NCBI GenBank assembly: GCA_018969485.1
Contig: JAGWYG010000002.1
Span: forward strand, 1-64,000
Length of the DNA: 64,000 bases
From: Chloroflexota bacterium
Lineage (GTDB): Bacteria; Chloroflexota; Chloroflexia; Chloroflexales; Roseiflexaceae
Direction of reading: 5' to 3'
The notes beneath the pieces are model-generated. The model saw nothing but the letters and a program-made list of their open reading frames with translations, did not search any database and was not told where the DNA came from. This document shows, piece after piece, positions 16,986-25,740 of this stretch. How positions within the stretch are numbered: the first letter of the stretch is position 1; each line of letters begins with the position of its first letter. Made by a program: the position numbers and the translations under genes.

Positions 16986-18218
16986 ATGGGACAGCTGGCA
17001 GTCACCGGCGGTACGCCGGTCCGCACGCAGAAGTATTCGCGCTGGCCGATCTGGGACGAGCGTGAGGTCGAGGCGGTCACCGAGACAGTGCGCAGCGGGC
17101 GTTGGGGCGGTTACCCCGAGCCAGGGCCGCGGGCAGCGGCGTTCGCCAGCGCATTCGCCGAGTTCCACGGCGCGAAGCACGGCATCTGCATGGCCAATGG
17201 CACGATCACGCTGATCATCGCGCTGCGCGCCGCCGGCATCCAGCTCGGCGACGAAGTGATCGTCCCGGCATACACCTTCGCCGCGACCGCCCTGGCGCCG
17301 ATGGAAGCGGGCGCCATCCCGGTGATCGTCGACATCGACCCGGAGAACTACTGCATCGATCCCCGGGCGGTCGAGGCGGCGATCACGCCGCGGACGCGGG
17401 CGATCATGCCGGTGCATCTGGGGTCGCAGGTCGCCGACATGGATGCGATCATGGACATCGCGCGGCGCCATAACCTGATGGTGATCGAGGACTGCGCCCA
17501 TGCGCACGGCGCGCGCTGGCGCGATGCCGGCGTCGGCGCCGTCGGTCATCTGGGCTCGTTCAGCATGCAATCGTCGAAGCTGCTCACCTCGGGTGAGGGT
17601 GGCATCGTGTTGACCAACGACGATCGCCTGGCGCAGCTGTGCCACTCGCTGATCGATTGCGGCCGGCCCAAGGACCCCGAGGGCAAGGAGTACACCTTCG
17701 GCGCGAACTATCGCCTGAGCGAGCTGCAGGCGGCGATCCTCGGCGTCGGCTTCAGCCGGCTCGCCGAGCAGACGGCGACGCGCGAGGCGAACGCGGCGTA
17801 TCTCGACGAGGCGCTGTCGGAGATTGATGGCGTGCGGGTGCTGCGCCGTGATCCGCGGATCACCCGGCGTGCCTGCTACGAGTACATCTTCGCGATCGAT
17901 CCGCAGGCCTTCGCCGGGGCAGCCCATGATCAGGTGTGCGATGCATTGAGCGCCGAGGGCATCCCGGTGTGGCAGGGCTATCCGGCAATGCACAACTACG
18001 ATCTGTTCCAGCCGGGGATGTCGCGCCATCCGATCGCACAGCTGTATGCCGACCGGTTCGACTTCTCGAAGCTGCGCCTGCCCGAGGCGACGCGCGCCGC
18101 CGAGTCGGAGGCGGTGTGGCTGAACCAGCGCGTGCTGCTCGGCGACCGCGCCGGCGTCGACCAGGCGGTCGAGGCGATCCGCAAGGTGCAGCGCCACGCG
18201 CGTGAGCTGACGGCCTGA
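16986..18218 (+). CDS. DegT/DnrJ/EryC1/StrS family PLP-dependent aminotransferase
   Basis: A 410-residue sugar or cyclitol aminotransferase. The PLP-binding Lys198 lies in SFSMQSSKLLTSGEGG, Asp169 (VIEDCAHAHG) contacts the pyridine nitrogen, and NGT at 71-73 begins the phosphate region. The opening AVTGGTPVR...WPIWDEREVE resembles the scyllo-inosose/AHBA-synthase-like branch rather than the dTDP-ketosugar branch, which suggests a cyclitol or keto-sugar acceptor with glutamine or glutamate as donor. It follows the ceramidase-like gene by 38 bp with GGGAG before ATG 16986, and probably ends the operon because a 10-bp hairpin follows. Confidence 0.88.
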   Translation: MGQLAVTGGTPVRTQKYSRWPIWDEREVEAVTETVRSGRWGGYPEPGPRAAAFASAFAEFHGAKHGICMANGTITLIIALRAAGIQLGDEVIVPAYTFAATALAPMEAGAIPVIVDIDPENYCIDPRAVEAAITPRTRAIMPVHLGSQVADMDAIMDIARRHNLMVIEDCAHAHGARWRDAGVGAVGHLGSFSMQSSKLLTSGEGGIVLTNDDRLAQLCHSLIDCGRPKDPEGKEYTFGANYRLSELQAAILGVGFSRLAEQTATREANAAYLDEALSEIDGVRVLRRDPRITRRACYEYIFAIDPQAFAGAAHDQVCDALSAEGIPVWQGYPAMHNYDLFQPGMSRHPIAQLYADRFDFSKLRLPEATRAAESEAVWLNQRVLLGDRAGVDQAVEAIRKVQRHARELTA

Positions 18219-18232
18219 GCGGTCACCAGCGC

Positions 18233-18266
18233 GGGCGGCACGTTGCAGAGCCGCAGCGTGCCGCCC
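18233..18266. terminator. Ten-base-pair hairpin between convergent genes
   Basis: GGGCGGCACG at 18233-18242 pairs perfectly with CGTGCCGCCC at 18257-18266 around a 14-base loop. It sits in the 54-bp gap between the stops of the aminotransferase and glycerate kinase genes and can serve both strands. There is no T-run. Confidence 0.65.
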
Positions 18267-18272
18267 GGTGGG

Positions 18273-19700
18273 TCAGGTCACCACGCAGATCACCAGGTCG
18301 TTGACATTGGTGAGCGTCGGCCCGGGGCGGAGCAGGTCATCGAGTGCGGCGAAGAACGGATACGAGTCGTTGGCGGCCAGCGCTGCGGTGACGTCGAGCC
18401 CGGCCAGCGCCGCCCGGGCTCGGGTCGTACCGTCCACCACCGCACCGGCAGCGTCGGTCGGCCCGTCGCCGCCGTCGGTGGCCAGCGTGATCATCAGTGC
18501 GCCGGCGATGCCGTCGAGTTCGGCGGCGGCGGCGAGCGCCAGCTCCTGGTTGCGCCCACCCCGCCCGTTCCCCCGCAGCGTGACGGTCGTCTCGCCGCCG
18601 AGGATAGCGCAGAACGGCCGCGGCAGCGCCGGATCGCCGGCGATCAGGCGCACTGCCTGGCCGAGCCGGCGGCCGCACTCGCGCGCTTCACCGGTGAGCG
18701 GCGCGCCGAACGCCTGCAATGCCGGCGGAACGGCACATGCACCGGGCGGGGTTGCATAGCTCACCACGCAGGCATGCAGGCCGCGCTCGCAGGCTGCGTG
18801 CCAGGCGCCCAGTGCCGCCGACTGGTTGTTGGCGATCACCACCGCCGCCGCCGCCGCGAACAGCGGATCACCCGGCTTGGGGGTCTCGGCGCGGGCGCCC
18901 GCCAGGCCGGCGCGCAGGTGCGCAGCGATCGAGGCCGGCAGATCAGGCAGCAAGCCATGCCGTCCGATCACCCGCCAGGCATCGGCGAACGTCGTCGGAT
19001 CGGCGACCGTCGGCCCGGATGCGATGACATCGAGCGGATCCCCCAGGACATCGGACAGCACGATGCTCACGACGGTGGCCGGCGCCGCGGCGCGCAGCAA
19101 CCCGCCACCCTTGATCCGATCCAGATGCCGGCGCAGCGTGTTGATCTCGTCGATCGACGCGCCGCATCCGAGCAGCGCCGCCGTGAGCGCCCGCAGATCG
19201 CCCAGCGTGATGCCGGGCTCGGGCGCGCTGACCAGCGCCGAGCCGCCGCCCGAGAGCGCCACCAGCACCAGATCGCGCGCAGTGGTGGTCGCGAGCCGGG
19301 CGAACACCGCCTCGGCTGCCGCAATGCTGCTGGCATCGGGCTGGGGATGCGCCGCCTCGTGCAGCTGTAGCCGGCCATCGACCGGCACCGCGCCAGCATG
19401 CCCCACCTTGGTCACGATCAGCCCGTCGCTCACGACATCGTCGAGGATGGCCACCAGTGCGCTCGCCATCGGGACTGCCGCCTTGCCGATCGCGATCACC
19501 ACCACGCGCTCGTAGGCGGTGAGCACGCCCTGCCACGCGCCGATCGCCAGCCGGTCGCCGGTGCGACGGACCGCACGCTGCACTGCTGCGGCCGGGTCGG
19601 CGGCCCGCAGCGCCGCTGCCAGGATGGCCCCGAGCGTCGCGCCGAGCGGATGCGCCCGCAGGGTGGCGCTCTGGAGCCCTGGCGCGCTCTGGCTGCTCAT
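18273..19700 (-). CDS. Glycerate 2-kinase (GckA/MOFRL type)
   Basis: A 475-residue kinase that phosphorylates glycerate, most likely to 2-phosphoglycerate, feeding glycolysis or a serine/glyoxylate route. The N-terminal domain carries VVIAIGKAA (about 69-77) and the loop ALSGGGSALVSAP; the C-terminal MOFRL domain carries GGETTVTLRGNGRGGRNQE and ATDGGDGPTDAAGA. Length and both signatures fit the GckA class. ATG 19700 overlaps the stop of the upstream TerC gene by four bases, so the two are coupled. Confidence 0.9.
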   Translation of the reverse strand: MSSQSAPGLQSATLRAHPLGATLGAILAAALRAADPAAAVQRAVRRTGDRLAIGAWQGVLTAYERVVVIAIGKAAVPMASALVAILDDVVSDGLIVTKVGHAGAVPVDGRLQLHEAAHPQPDASSIAAAEAVFARLATTTARDLVLVALSGGGSALVSAPEPGITLGDLRALTAALLGCGASIDEINTLRRHLDRIKGGGLLRAAAPATVVSIVLSDVLGDPLDVIASGPTVADPTTFADAWRVIGRHGLLPDLPASIAAHLRAGLAGARAETPKPGDPLFAAAAAVVIANNQSAALGAWHAACERGLHACVVSYATPPGACAVPPALQAFGAPLTGEARECGRRLGQAVRLIAGDPALPRPFCAILGGETTVTLRGNGRGGRNQELALAAAAELDGIAGALMITLATDGGDGPTDAAGAVVDGTTRARAALAGLDVTAALAANDSYPFFAALDDLLRPGPTLTNVNDLVICVVT

Positions 19701-20557
19701 CGCTGCTCCGGGCCACGGCGCATCATGCGGAACGGAAACGTCAGGCCGAGGATGATGCGCTGGATCACGGCGGCGACGAACGCGAACACCGCCAGCACCG
19801 GCCGCAGCGTCCATGGCACCCAGCGTAGCCAGCGCAGCCGCGCCACCGCGATCGTCAGCACCAGGATCCCGGCCGAGATGGCGAACTGGGCGAATTCGCC
19901 GATCTCGAGGTGGACGAACTCCTCGAGCAGCAATTCGGCGCCGATGGCGAACAGCAGCAGATACGCGCCGCTCGACAGCGCCGGCTCCCAGGCGATCATG
20001 CGCGTGAAGATCGTCGCCGCGAACCGCATGATCACGATGCCGATGGCGACGCCGAGCATCACGACCCACAGCTCGTTCGACAACGCCACCGCCGCGACGA
20101 CGTTGTCCACGCTGAATGCCAGATCGGCCAGTTCGATCGCCGCCACCGTCGCCCAGAAACCGCCGAGCACCCGGCCGCCGGCCGAGCCGTGATGCGCGTC
20201 GGCGTCGCCGCGCATCGCATGGTACAGACCGGCGAAATGCTCGACTGCCAGGTACACCAGATAGCTCGAGCCGAGGATACGGACCCACGGGTTGTGGATG
20301 AGCGCGCCGGCAATCACCAGCATCAACGCGCGCCCCAGATATGCGCCCAGCAGGCCAACCTTCAGCGCTGCCTGGCGCTGTGGCCCGAGCACGCGTGCCG
20401 ACCAGCCGGCGAGGAACCGGAGCGGACGCGGCCAGGGGATCGGCTGGTCGGTCGGCAGATGTGCGACCATCGCACCCAGGACGGCGGCATTGTCGATGGA
20501 GAGGATGCCCTCGAGGAAGATGAGCTGGATGACGATCCCGACTGCAGACAGATCCAT
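19697..20557 (-). CDS. TerC/YjbE-family integral membrane protein
   Basis: A 286-residue membrane protein with about seven transmembrane helices. The two family acid motifs are present: LSIDNAAVLGAM near the N-terminus and FSVDNVVAAVAL in the middle; these intramembrane Asp residues are thought to handle metal ions. Members of the family export manganese or support metalation of secreted proteins, and some confer tellurite resistance. ATG 20557 follows AGGAGA. It is the first gene of a pair with glycerate kinase and shares a divergent promoter region with purA. Confidence 0.88.
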   Translation of the reverse strand: MDLSAVGIVIQLIFLEGILSIDNAAVLGAMVAHLPTDQPIPWPRPLRFLAGWSARVLGPQRQAALKVGLLGAYLGRALMLVIAGALIHNPWVRILGSSYLVYLAVEHFAGLYHAMRGDADAHHGSAGGRVLGGFWATVAAIELADLAFSVDNVVAAVALSNELWVVMLGVAIGIVIMRFAATIFTRMIAWEPALSSGAYLLLFAIGAELLLEEFVHLEIGEFAQFAISAGILVLTIAVARLRWLRWVPWTLRPVLAVFAFVAAVIQRIILGLTFPFRMMRRGPEQR

Positions 20558-20656
20558 GATGTCTCCTGCACCATGCCGATGCATGGCGCGATAGGCGCGG
20601 GTGTCGCGGCGATCCGGCCACCGAGGTGGTCCCAGGCACCATCGCCGCGCGTTTAC

Positions 20657-20664
20657 AGTATAAT
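20657..20664. promoter_or_regulatory. Overlapping divergent -10 boxes for purA and the TerC gene
   Basis: On the plus strand TATAAT occupies 20659-20664, pointing toward purA; on the minus strand TATACT occupies 20662-20657, pointing toward terC. The two boxes share four base pairs, so polymerase binding for one gene should exclude the other. No clear -35 hexamers were seen. Confidence 0.5.
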
Positions 20665-20789
20665 CACATTCGGGAGCCGTGCAGCACGAGGGCGTGCCGA
20701 TCGGCCCGATCGTGCGGGGACCGGCGCGCCGGCCCACCAGCCATCATGTGCCGCGGCGTCCGATGCGTGGCACCAGAAAGGGAAGCCTG

Positions 20790-22097
20790 ATGTCGGTCGT
20801 GGCGGTCATCGGTGCACAATGGGGCGACGAAGGCAAAGGCCATATCGTCGACGTCCTGGCCGAGCGCGCACGCCTGGTCGTGCGCTACGGCGGCGGGAAC
20901 AACGCAGGTCATACCGTCGTCAACCGGCGCGGAACATTCAAGCTGCACACGGTGCCGTCGGGCATCTTCGACCCATCGACCGTGAATGTCATTGGCAACG
21001 GCGTGGTGATCGATCCGGCCGTGCTGGTGCGCGAGCTCGACGAACTCCAGGCGCGCGGCGTGTCGGTCGACGGGCTGTTCATCAGCGAGCGGGCGCACGT
21101 GGTGATGCCGTACCACGTGCTGCAGGATCAGCGCGATGAGGCGCAGCGGGGCGATGCGCGCATCGGGACGACCGGGCGCGGCATCGGGCCGGCGTATGCC
21201 GACAAGATGGCGCGGACTGGCATTCGCGTCGGCGATCTGCTCGACGAGGCCGGATTGCGCGACCGCCTCACGACGGTGCTGGCGTTGAAGCGCTGGCTCT
21301 CGGACGACGATAGCACCGCCGCAGCCCTTGATCCGGTGACGATCGCCGCGCGCTACGCCGCGTATGGCGTGCGGCTGGCGCAGCACATCACCGACAGCTA
21401 TCCGATCGTGCAGCAGGCGCTCGAGCGGGGGGCGCCGATCCTGCTCGAGGGCGCGCAGGGTGCGCTGCTCGACATCGATCACGGCACGTATCCCTACGTC
21501 ACCTCGTCGGCGCCCGGCACCGCCGGCGCCGCGCAGGGCTCGGGCATCGCCCCGACCGCGATCGACACGGTGCTCGGCGTGTTCAAGGCCTATGCCACGC
21601 GCGTCGGCGCCGGCCCGTTCCCCACCGAGGTCGACGGTGATGCGGCGGCAGTGCTGCGGCAGATCGGCACGCCGTGGGCGGAGGTCGGCACGACGACCGG
21701 CCGGCTGCGCCGCGTCGGCTGGTTCGACGCGGTGCTGGCGCGCTACGCAGTGCGCCTGAACGGCATCGATACCTTCGCGCTGACCAAGCTCGACGTGCTG
21801 GATACCCTGGCAGAGATCCCGGTGTGCGTCGGCTATCGGCTCGACGGTGCGCCGGTGATGCATCCGCCGATGCGCGCCGGCGAGCTCGCCCGGATCGAGC
21901 CGGTCTATGAGGTCATGCCGGGCTGGCAACAGCCGACGACGGCGATCCGGCACATCGGGGCGTTGCCGGCGGCGGCACAGGCGTATCTCGGGCGGATCGG
22001 CGATCTGATCGGCGCCCGGCCGGCGCTGGTCTCGGTCGGCCCGGCCCACGATCAGATCATCGAGCTCCTGCCGCTGCTGCCGGCGACCGCCGGGTGA
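20790..22097 (+). CDS. purA: Adenylosuccinate synthase
   Basis: A 435-residue GTP-dependent enzyme joining IMP and aspartate, the first committed step to AMP. Signature sequences are complete: GAQWGDEGKGHIVD near the N-terminus (catalytic Asp and phosphate loop), GGGNNAGHT, GRGIGPAYADK, the HGTYPYVTSS loop and the GTTTGRLRR segment near the C-terminus. Length is normal for bacteria. ATG 20790 follows AAGGGAAG. It stands alone, between a divergent promoter and a terminator-like structure. Confidence 0.96.
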   Translation: MSVVAVIGAQWGDEGKGHIVDVLAERARLVVRYGGGNNAGHTVVNRRGTFKLHTVPSGIFDPSTVNVIGNGVVIDPAVLVRELDELQARGVSVDGLFISERAHVVMPYHVLQDQRDEAQRGDARIGTTGRGIGPAYADKMARTGIRVGDLLDEAGLRDRLTTVLALKRWLSDDDSTAAALDPVTIAARYAAYGVRLAQHITDSYPIVQQALERGAPILLEGAQGALLDIDHGTYPYVTSSAPGTAGAAQGSGIAPTAIDTVLGVFKAYATRVGAGPFPTEVDGDAAAVLRQIGTPWAEVGTTTGRLRRVGWFDAVLARYAVRLNGIDTFALTKLDVLDTLAEIPVCVGYRLDGAPVMHPPMRAGELARIEPVYEVMPGWQQPTTAIRHIGALPAAAQAYLGRIGDLIGARPALVSVGPAHDQIIELLPLLPATAG

Positions 22098-22117
22098 GGT
22101 GCCCGGGCACGCCACGC

Positions 22118-22153
22118 AGCGATCCCGGCGGGCCTGCCGGGATCGGGATCGCT
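22118..22153. terminator. Two alternative hairpins between convergent purA and glutaredoxin genes
   Basis: Stem A is GATCCCGGC (22121-22129) with GCCGGGATC (22136-22144). Stem B is AGCGATCCCG (22118-22127) with CGGGATCGCT (22144-22153). They use the same left arm and cannot form together. Either could terminate both convergent transcripts, and no T-run is present. Confidence 0.6.
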
Positions 22154-22190
22154 GGGGGTGATGGCCGTACGGGACGTCGTGGCCGGAACG

Positions 22191-22445
22191 TCAGAGGCCG
22201 AGCGCGTCGAGATGTGCGCCGAGCACCGCGTTCGATGGTTCGACCAGAACTGAGCCATCGGGGAAGATGATCGTCGGCACGCTCTGGTTGCCCTGATTGA
22301 TCTCGATGACCCGCTGCCGTGCGGCGTCGTCGGTTTCGATGTCGATGTACTGATAGGCGACCTGGCGCTGGTCGAGCAGCCGGCGCGAGCGGCGGCAGTC
22401 GCCACACCAGGGCGTGCCATACATGATGGGGGTCGGTGCATTCAT
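22191..22445 (-). CDS. Glutaredoxin-like protein (mycoredoxin type)
   Basis: An 84-residue thioredoxin-fold disulfide reductase. The redox motif is CGDC at 14-17 in YGTPWCGDCRRS, the cis-proline loop is SVPTIIFPDGS, and the C-terminus is helical. The WCxxC with following Arg-Arg is closer to mycoredoxins than to classic CPYC glutaredoxins; in organisms lacking glutathione these reduce mixed disulfides with other thiols. I chose ATG 22445 so the protein begins just before the first strand; a longer start at 22490 lacks a ribosome binding site and would add 15 non-conserved residues. Confidence 0.88.
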   Translation of the reverse strand: MNAPTPIMYGTPWCGDCRRSRRLLDQRQVAYQYIDIETDDAARQRVIEINQGNQSVPTIIFPDGSVLVEPSNAVLGAHLDALGL

Positions 22446-22559
22446 CGCAGTTGGAGTCCTTCGGTTCAGATCAATGGTTCGTCGCGCCATACGGGCGCCC
22501 GATCAGTGTACACGGATGTGGCGCCGCTGGCAATGGCGCCGGTCCAGCGGAGGGGTGGC

Positions 22560-23594
22560 ATGGGAAGTGACGACGGACCGCCGGCGTTGAGTGCGGCAGA
22601 AGCCCTGTCGGCCTACACCGTCATGGTGCAGGCGCGCGCCGTCGATGATCGGCTGTGGCAACTGAGCCGCCAGGGTCGGGCGCACTTCGTCATCACCTCG
22701 GCAGGCCACGAGGCGACGCAGGTCGGCATGGCGCTGGCGATCCGCGCCGGTCACGACTACGTGGTGCCGTACTACCGCGACATGGCGCTGGTGCTGGCGC
22801 TGGGCCAGACGCCACGCGACCTGCTGCTGCATGCGATGGGCCGGGCCGCCGATCCGGCGAGCGGTGGCCGGCAGATGTACGGCCATTTCAGCAGTCGCGC
22901 GCGGCGCATCGTGAGCGGCTCGAGCAGCGTCGGCAGCCATCTGGTCCATGCAGTGGGGCTGGCGTTCGCCCTGCGCATCGGTGGCGAACGCGACACCGCG
23001 GTGGTGACGAGCTTTGGCGAGGGCGCCACGGCCGAGGGGGCCTGGCACGAGGCGCTCACCATCGCCGGCATCCAGCGCCTCCCGGTCGTGTTCGTCTGCG
23101 AGAGCAACCAGTACGCCATCTCGATGCCCCATCACGCCGAGGTGCCGGTCGCCGATGTCGCGCTCAAGGCGGCAGGCTACGGCATGCCGGGCGAGGTGGT
23201 CGACGGCAATGATCTGCGCGCCGTGGCGCTGGCGATGCGGCGCGCGATGGCGCGGGCGCGCGCCGATGGCGGGCCGACCCTGCTCGAATGCAAGACGTAC
23301 CGACTGCGACCGCATTCGAATGCCGACGATGATCGCCGCTACCGCGCCGCTGCCGAGGTCGATGCCTGGCGGGCCCGTGATCCGATCGGGCGCTTCGGCG
23401 AGGTGCTGGTCCGCGAGTATGGCGTCGCGCCGGCGGTGCTCGCGCAGATCGCCGGGCAGGCGCGCGCCGAGGTCGATCAGGCGACGCTCGATGCGGACGC
23501 CGCGCCGGCGCCGCATCCGGCCACGATCGCCGATCATGTCTTCGGCACGGTGGCCGGCGCCGCGCCGCGGAGTGAGGATCAGCGGCATGCCTGA
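22560..23594 (+). CDS. 2-oxoacid dehydrogenase E1 component, alpha subunit
   Basis: A 344-residue thiamine-diphosphate subunit of a pyruvate or branched-chain 2-oxoacid dehydrogenase. The TPP/metal motif reads FGEGATAEGAWHEAL...ESNQYAIS; the usual leading GDG is GEG here, so one metal ligand is Glu instead of Asp, while the Asn is kept. SAGHEATQVG and YYRDMALVLALG match the branched-chain E1 alpha group. The start is ATG 22560 with GGAGG eight bases upstream; frames beginning earlier lack a binding site. The beta subunit follows after 111 bp. No E2 or E3 gene is in the window. Confidence 0.9.
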   Translation: MGSDDGPPALSAAEALSAYTVMVQARAVDDRLWQLSRQGRAHFVITSAGHEATQVGMALAIRAGHDYVVPYYRDMALVLALGQTPRDLLLHAMGRAADPASGGRQMYGHFSSRARRIVSGSSSVGSHLVHAVGLAFALRIGGERDTAVVTSFGEGATAEGAWHEALTIAGIQRLPVVFVCESNQYAISMPHHAEVPVADVALKAAGYGMPGEVVDGNDLRAVALAMRRAMARARADGGPTLLECKTYRLRPHSNADDDRRYRAAAEVDAWRARDPIGRFGEVLVREYGVAPAVLAQIAGQARAEVDQATLDADAAPAPHPATIADHVFGTVAGAAPRSEDQRHA

Positions 23595-23705
23595 TGGAAC
23601 TGTGGTGGCGCTGTCGGGCGCCGCGTCATGCCGGCGCGGCGTGGCGCGGTGTGGTGGTCCGGCGCGCCGGCGCTGCCGGGGCGTGGCGCAAGGGGGCACA
23701 GCGAG

Positions 23706-24698
23706 ATGACGACGACCGAACAGACGCTGCTCGAAGCGATCCGGGGTGCGATGCACGACGCGCTGGCATGGGACGCGCGGGTGGTCGTCCTGGGTGAGGA
23801 TGTCGCGGTGAAGGGCGGCGTGTTTCTCGCCACCGATGGCCTGCTGGAGCGCTTCGGTGCGCTGCGGGTGATCGACATGCCGATCGCCGAGGCGGGCATC
23901 GTCGGCGTGGCGATCGGCATGGCGTTGCATGGGCTGCGCCCGGTGGCCGAGATTCAGTTTGCCGACTACCTGTACCCGGCGATCGATCAGATCCTCAACG
24001 AGGCGGCGCGCATGCGCTATCGCTCGAATGGCGACTGGAACTGCCCCCTGGTGATCCGCGCCCCGTTCGGCGGCGGCATCCACGGCGCGCTGTACCACTC
24101 CCAGAGCGTCGAGGCGCTGTTCACCAGCACCCCCGGCCTCAAGGTCGTCGTGCCGGCGACGCCCCACGATGCCCGCGGGCTGCTGCTCGCCGCCATCGCA
24201 GACCCCGATCCGGTCCTGTTCCTCGAGCACAAGCGGCTCTACCGCACGCTGCGCGGTCCGGTCGCCACCGGCCAGGGCGCGACGGTGCCGCTCGGCGTGG
24301 CGGCCTGCCGTCGCCCGGGGCGCGATGTCAGCATCATCACCTACGGCGCGATGGTTCACGAGAGCCTGCGCGCCGCCGATGCGCTGGCGCACGAGGGCGT
24401 CGATCTCGAGGTGATCGATCTGCGCACGCTGGTGCCGCTCGACCGTGATGCGGTGCTGGCGACCGTCCGTCGTACCGGTCGGGCGCTGATCGTGTCCGAA
24501 GACAACCTCACCGGCGGGTTCGCCGGTGAGATCGCGGCAGTGATCGCCGAGCACGGATTCGCCGATCTCGATGCGCCGGTGCGCCGGCTGGCGGCACCCG
24601 ACGTGCCGGCCGTCCCCTTCAGCGAGACGCTCGAGGACGCATTCATGGTCAGCGCGGCGAAGATCATGACGGCGGCGCGTGAGCTCGCACGCTACTGA
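23706..24698 (+). CDS. 2-oxoacid dehydrogenase E1 component, beta subunit
   Basis: A 330-residue partner of the alpha subunit, forming the alpha2beta2 E1 that decarboxylates the oxoacid and acylates lipoyl-E2. Conserved segments are VLGEDVAVKGGVF, RVIDMPIAEAGIVG (with the Glu that activates TPP), PVAEIQFADYLYPAIDQI, and the C-terminal domain with EVIDLRTLVPLD and SEDNLTGGFAGE. Length is typical. The ATG at 23706 lies downstream of AAGGGGG. The next gene starts within 40 bp of the stop. Confidence 0.92.
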   Translation: MTTTEQTLLEAIRGAMHDALAWDARVVVLGEDVAVKGGVFLATDGLLERFGALRVIDMPIAEAGIVGVAIGMALHGLRPVAEIQFADYLYPAIDQILNEAARMRYRSNGDWNCPLVIRAPFGGGIHGALYHSQSVEALFTSTPGLKVVVPATPHDARGLLLAAIADPDPVLFLEHKRLYRTLRGPVATGQGATVPLGVAACRRPGRDVSIITYGAMVHESLRAADALAHEGVDLEVIDLRTLVPLDRDAVLATVRRTGRALIVSEDNLTGGFAGEIAAVIAEHGFADLDAPVRRLAAPDVPAVPFSETLEDAFMVSAAKIMTAARELARY

Positions 24699-24735
24699 CA
24701 TGACAGGCGATGGTGCGAAGATCGGAAGCAGACGC

Positions 24736-25725
24736 ATGCGACGAGTTCCCTGGTCGGCAATCCTGGCGGTGGTCGTCATCGGAGCACTGGGCCTGCTGGC
24801 ATATCAGAGTCGACACGAAGTCCTGGCGGCGCTGGCGCTCCTGCGTGGTGCCCAGCCGGTGTGGCTCGCCGCCGCGCTGCTGCTGGTCATCGCCGGCTTC
24901 GTCTGCGCCGGCCAGATCTACGGCCGGGTGCTGGCGGCGCTGGGGCACCGCGCCAGCGTCCTCTGGCTCTCCGGCACGGCGCTGGTCGCCATTCTGATCA
25001 ACCAGGCGCTGCCCGGCGGCAGCGTCGCCGCATATGCGTTTCTGGTCGCCAGCCTGCGGCGGCGTGGCTTCCCGGTCGCGAGCGTCGCGATGGTCGCCGG
25101 CACGGAACTGCTCAGCTGGAACGGTGCGGTGCTGATCGCCTTCGGCTACGGCCTGATCTATCTGATCGCGACCCACGGCCTCACCGGGGCGTCGGTGAGC
25201 TACGGCGCCGCCGGCCTGGCGCTGCTGATCACCGGCGCGCTGCTCTACGCCGGATCGCGGCCCGATGCCACGCTGCACCGCTGGGGACTCTGGCTGAAGG
25301 GCATCGTCAACCGGGCCTTCGGCCCGATCTGGACCCAACCCCAGGTCGCGCAGGTGGTCGACGAGATCGTGGCCAGCCGGCGGATGCTGCTCGAGCAGCC
25401 GGGACGCATGGCCGTCCTGGTGGTGCTGCAGCTCCTGGTGTTCGCGTGCCACAGCCTGGCCCTGCTCGCCATCCTGACCGGGCTCGGCGTCGCTGTCACG
25501 GCGCCGGTGGTCGGCGCGGCGTATGGCCTGGCGCTGATCGTGAGCACCTTCGTGGTGCTGCCCGGCGGCGGCGGTGCGGTCGAGACCGCGCTGGCGGTGG
25601 CGCTGGGCGTGCAGGGTGTGCCGACCGAGGCGGCGATCGGCGCGGCGGTCGTGTTTCGCCTGCTGAGCTTCTGGCTGCTCTTGCCATTCGGGGTCGTCCT
25701 GTCGCGTCGGCTGACGCGCCGGTGA
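24736..25725 (+). CDS. Flippase-like / lysylphosphatidylglycerol-synthase-type membrane protein (UPF0104)
   Basis: A 329-residue polytopic membrane protein with about eight predicted helices, resembling the UPF0104/AglD family that includes the flippase part of MprF. Typical motifs are INQALPGGSVAAYAFL and the late FVVLPGGGGAVETAL, where the paired Gly/Pro loops and the Glu are characteristic. It lacks the soluble aminoacyl-transfer domain of MprF, so it probably moves a lipid or lipid-linked substrate. ATG 24736 has GGAAG upstream; ATG 24700 is possible. It is close behind E1 beta and is followed after 15 bp by a small membrane protein. Confidence 0.8.
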   Translation: MRRVPWSAILAVVVIGALGLLAYQSRHEVLAALALLRGAQPVWLAAALLLVIAGFVCAGQIYGRVLAALGHRASVLWLSGTALVAILINQALPGGSVAAYAFLVASLRRRGFPVASVAMVAGTELLSWNGAVLIAFGYGLIYLIATHGLTGASVSYGAAGLALLITGALLYAGSRPDATLHRWGLWLKGIVNRAFGPIWTQPQVAQVVDEIVASRRMLLEQPGRMAVLVVLQLLVFACHSLALLAILTGLGVAVTAPVVGAAYGLALIVSTFVVLPGGGGAVETALAVALGVQGVPTEAAIGAAVVFRLLSFWLLLPFGVVLSRRLTRR

Positions 25726-25740
25726 TGCGGGAGATGCGCC

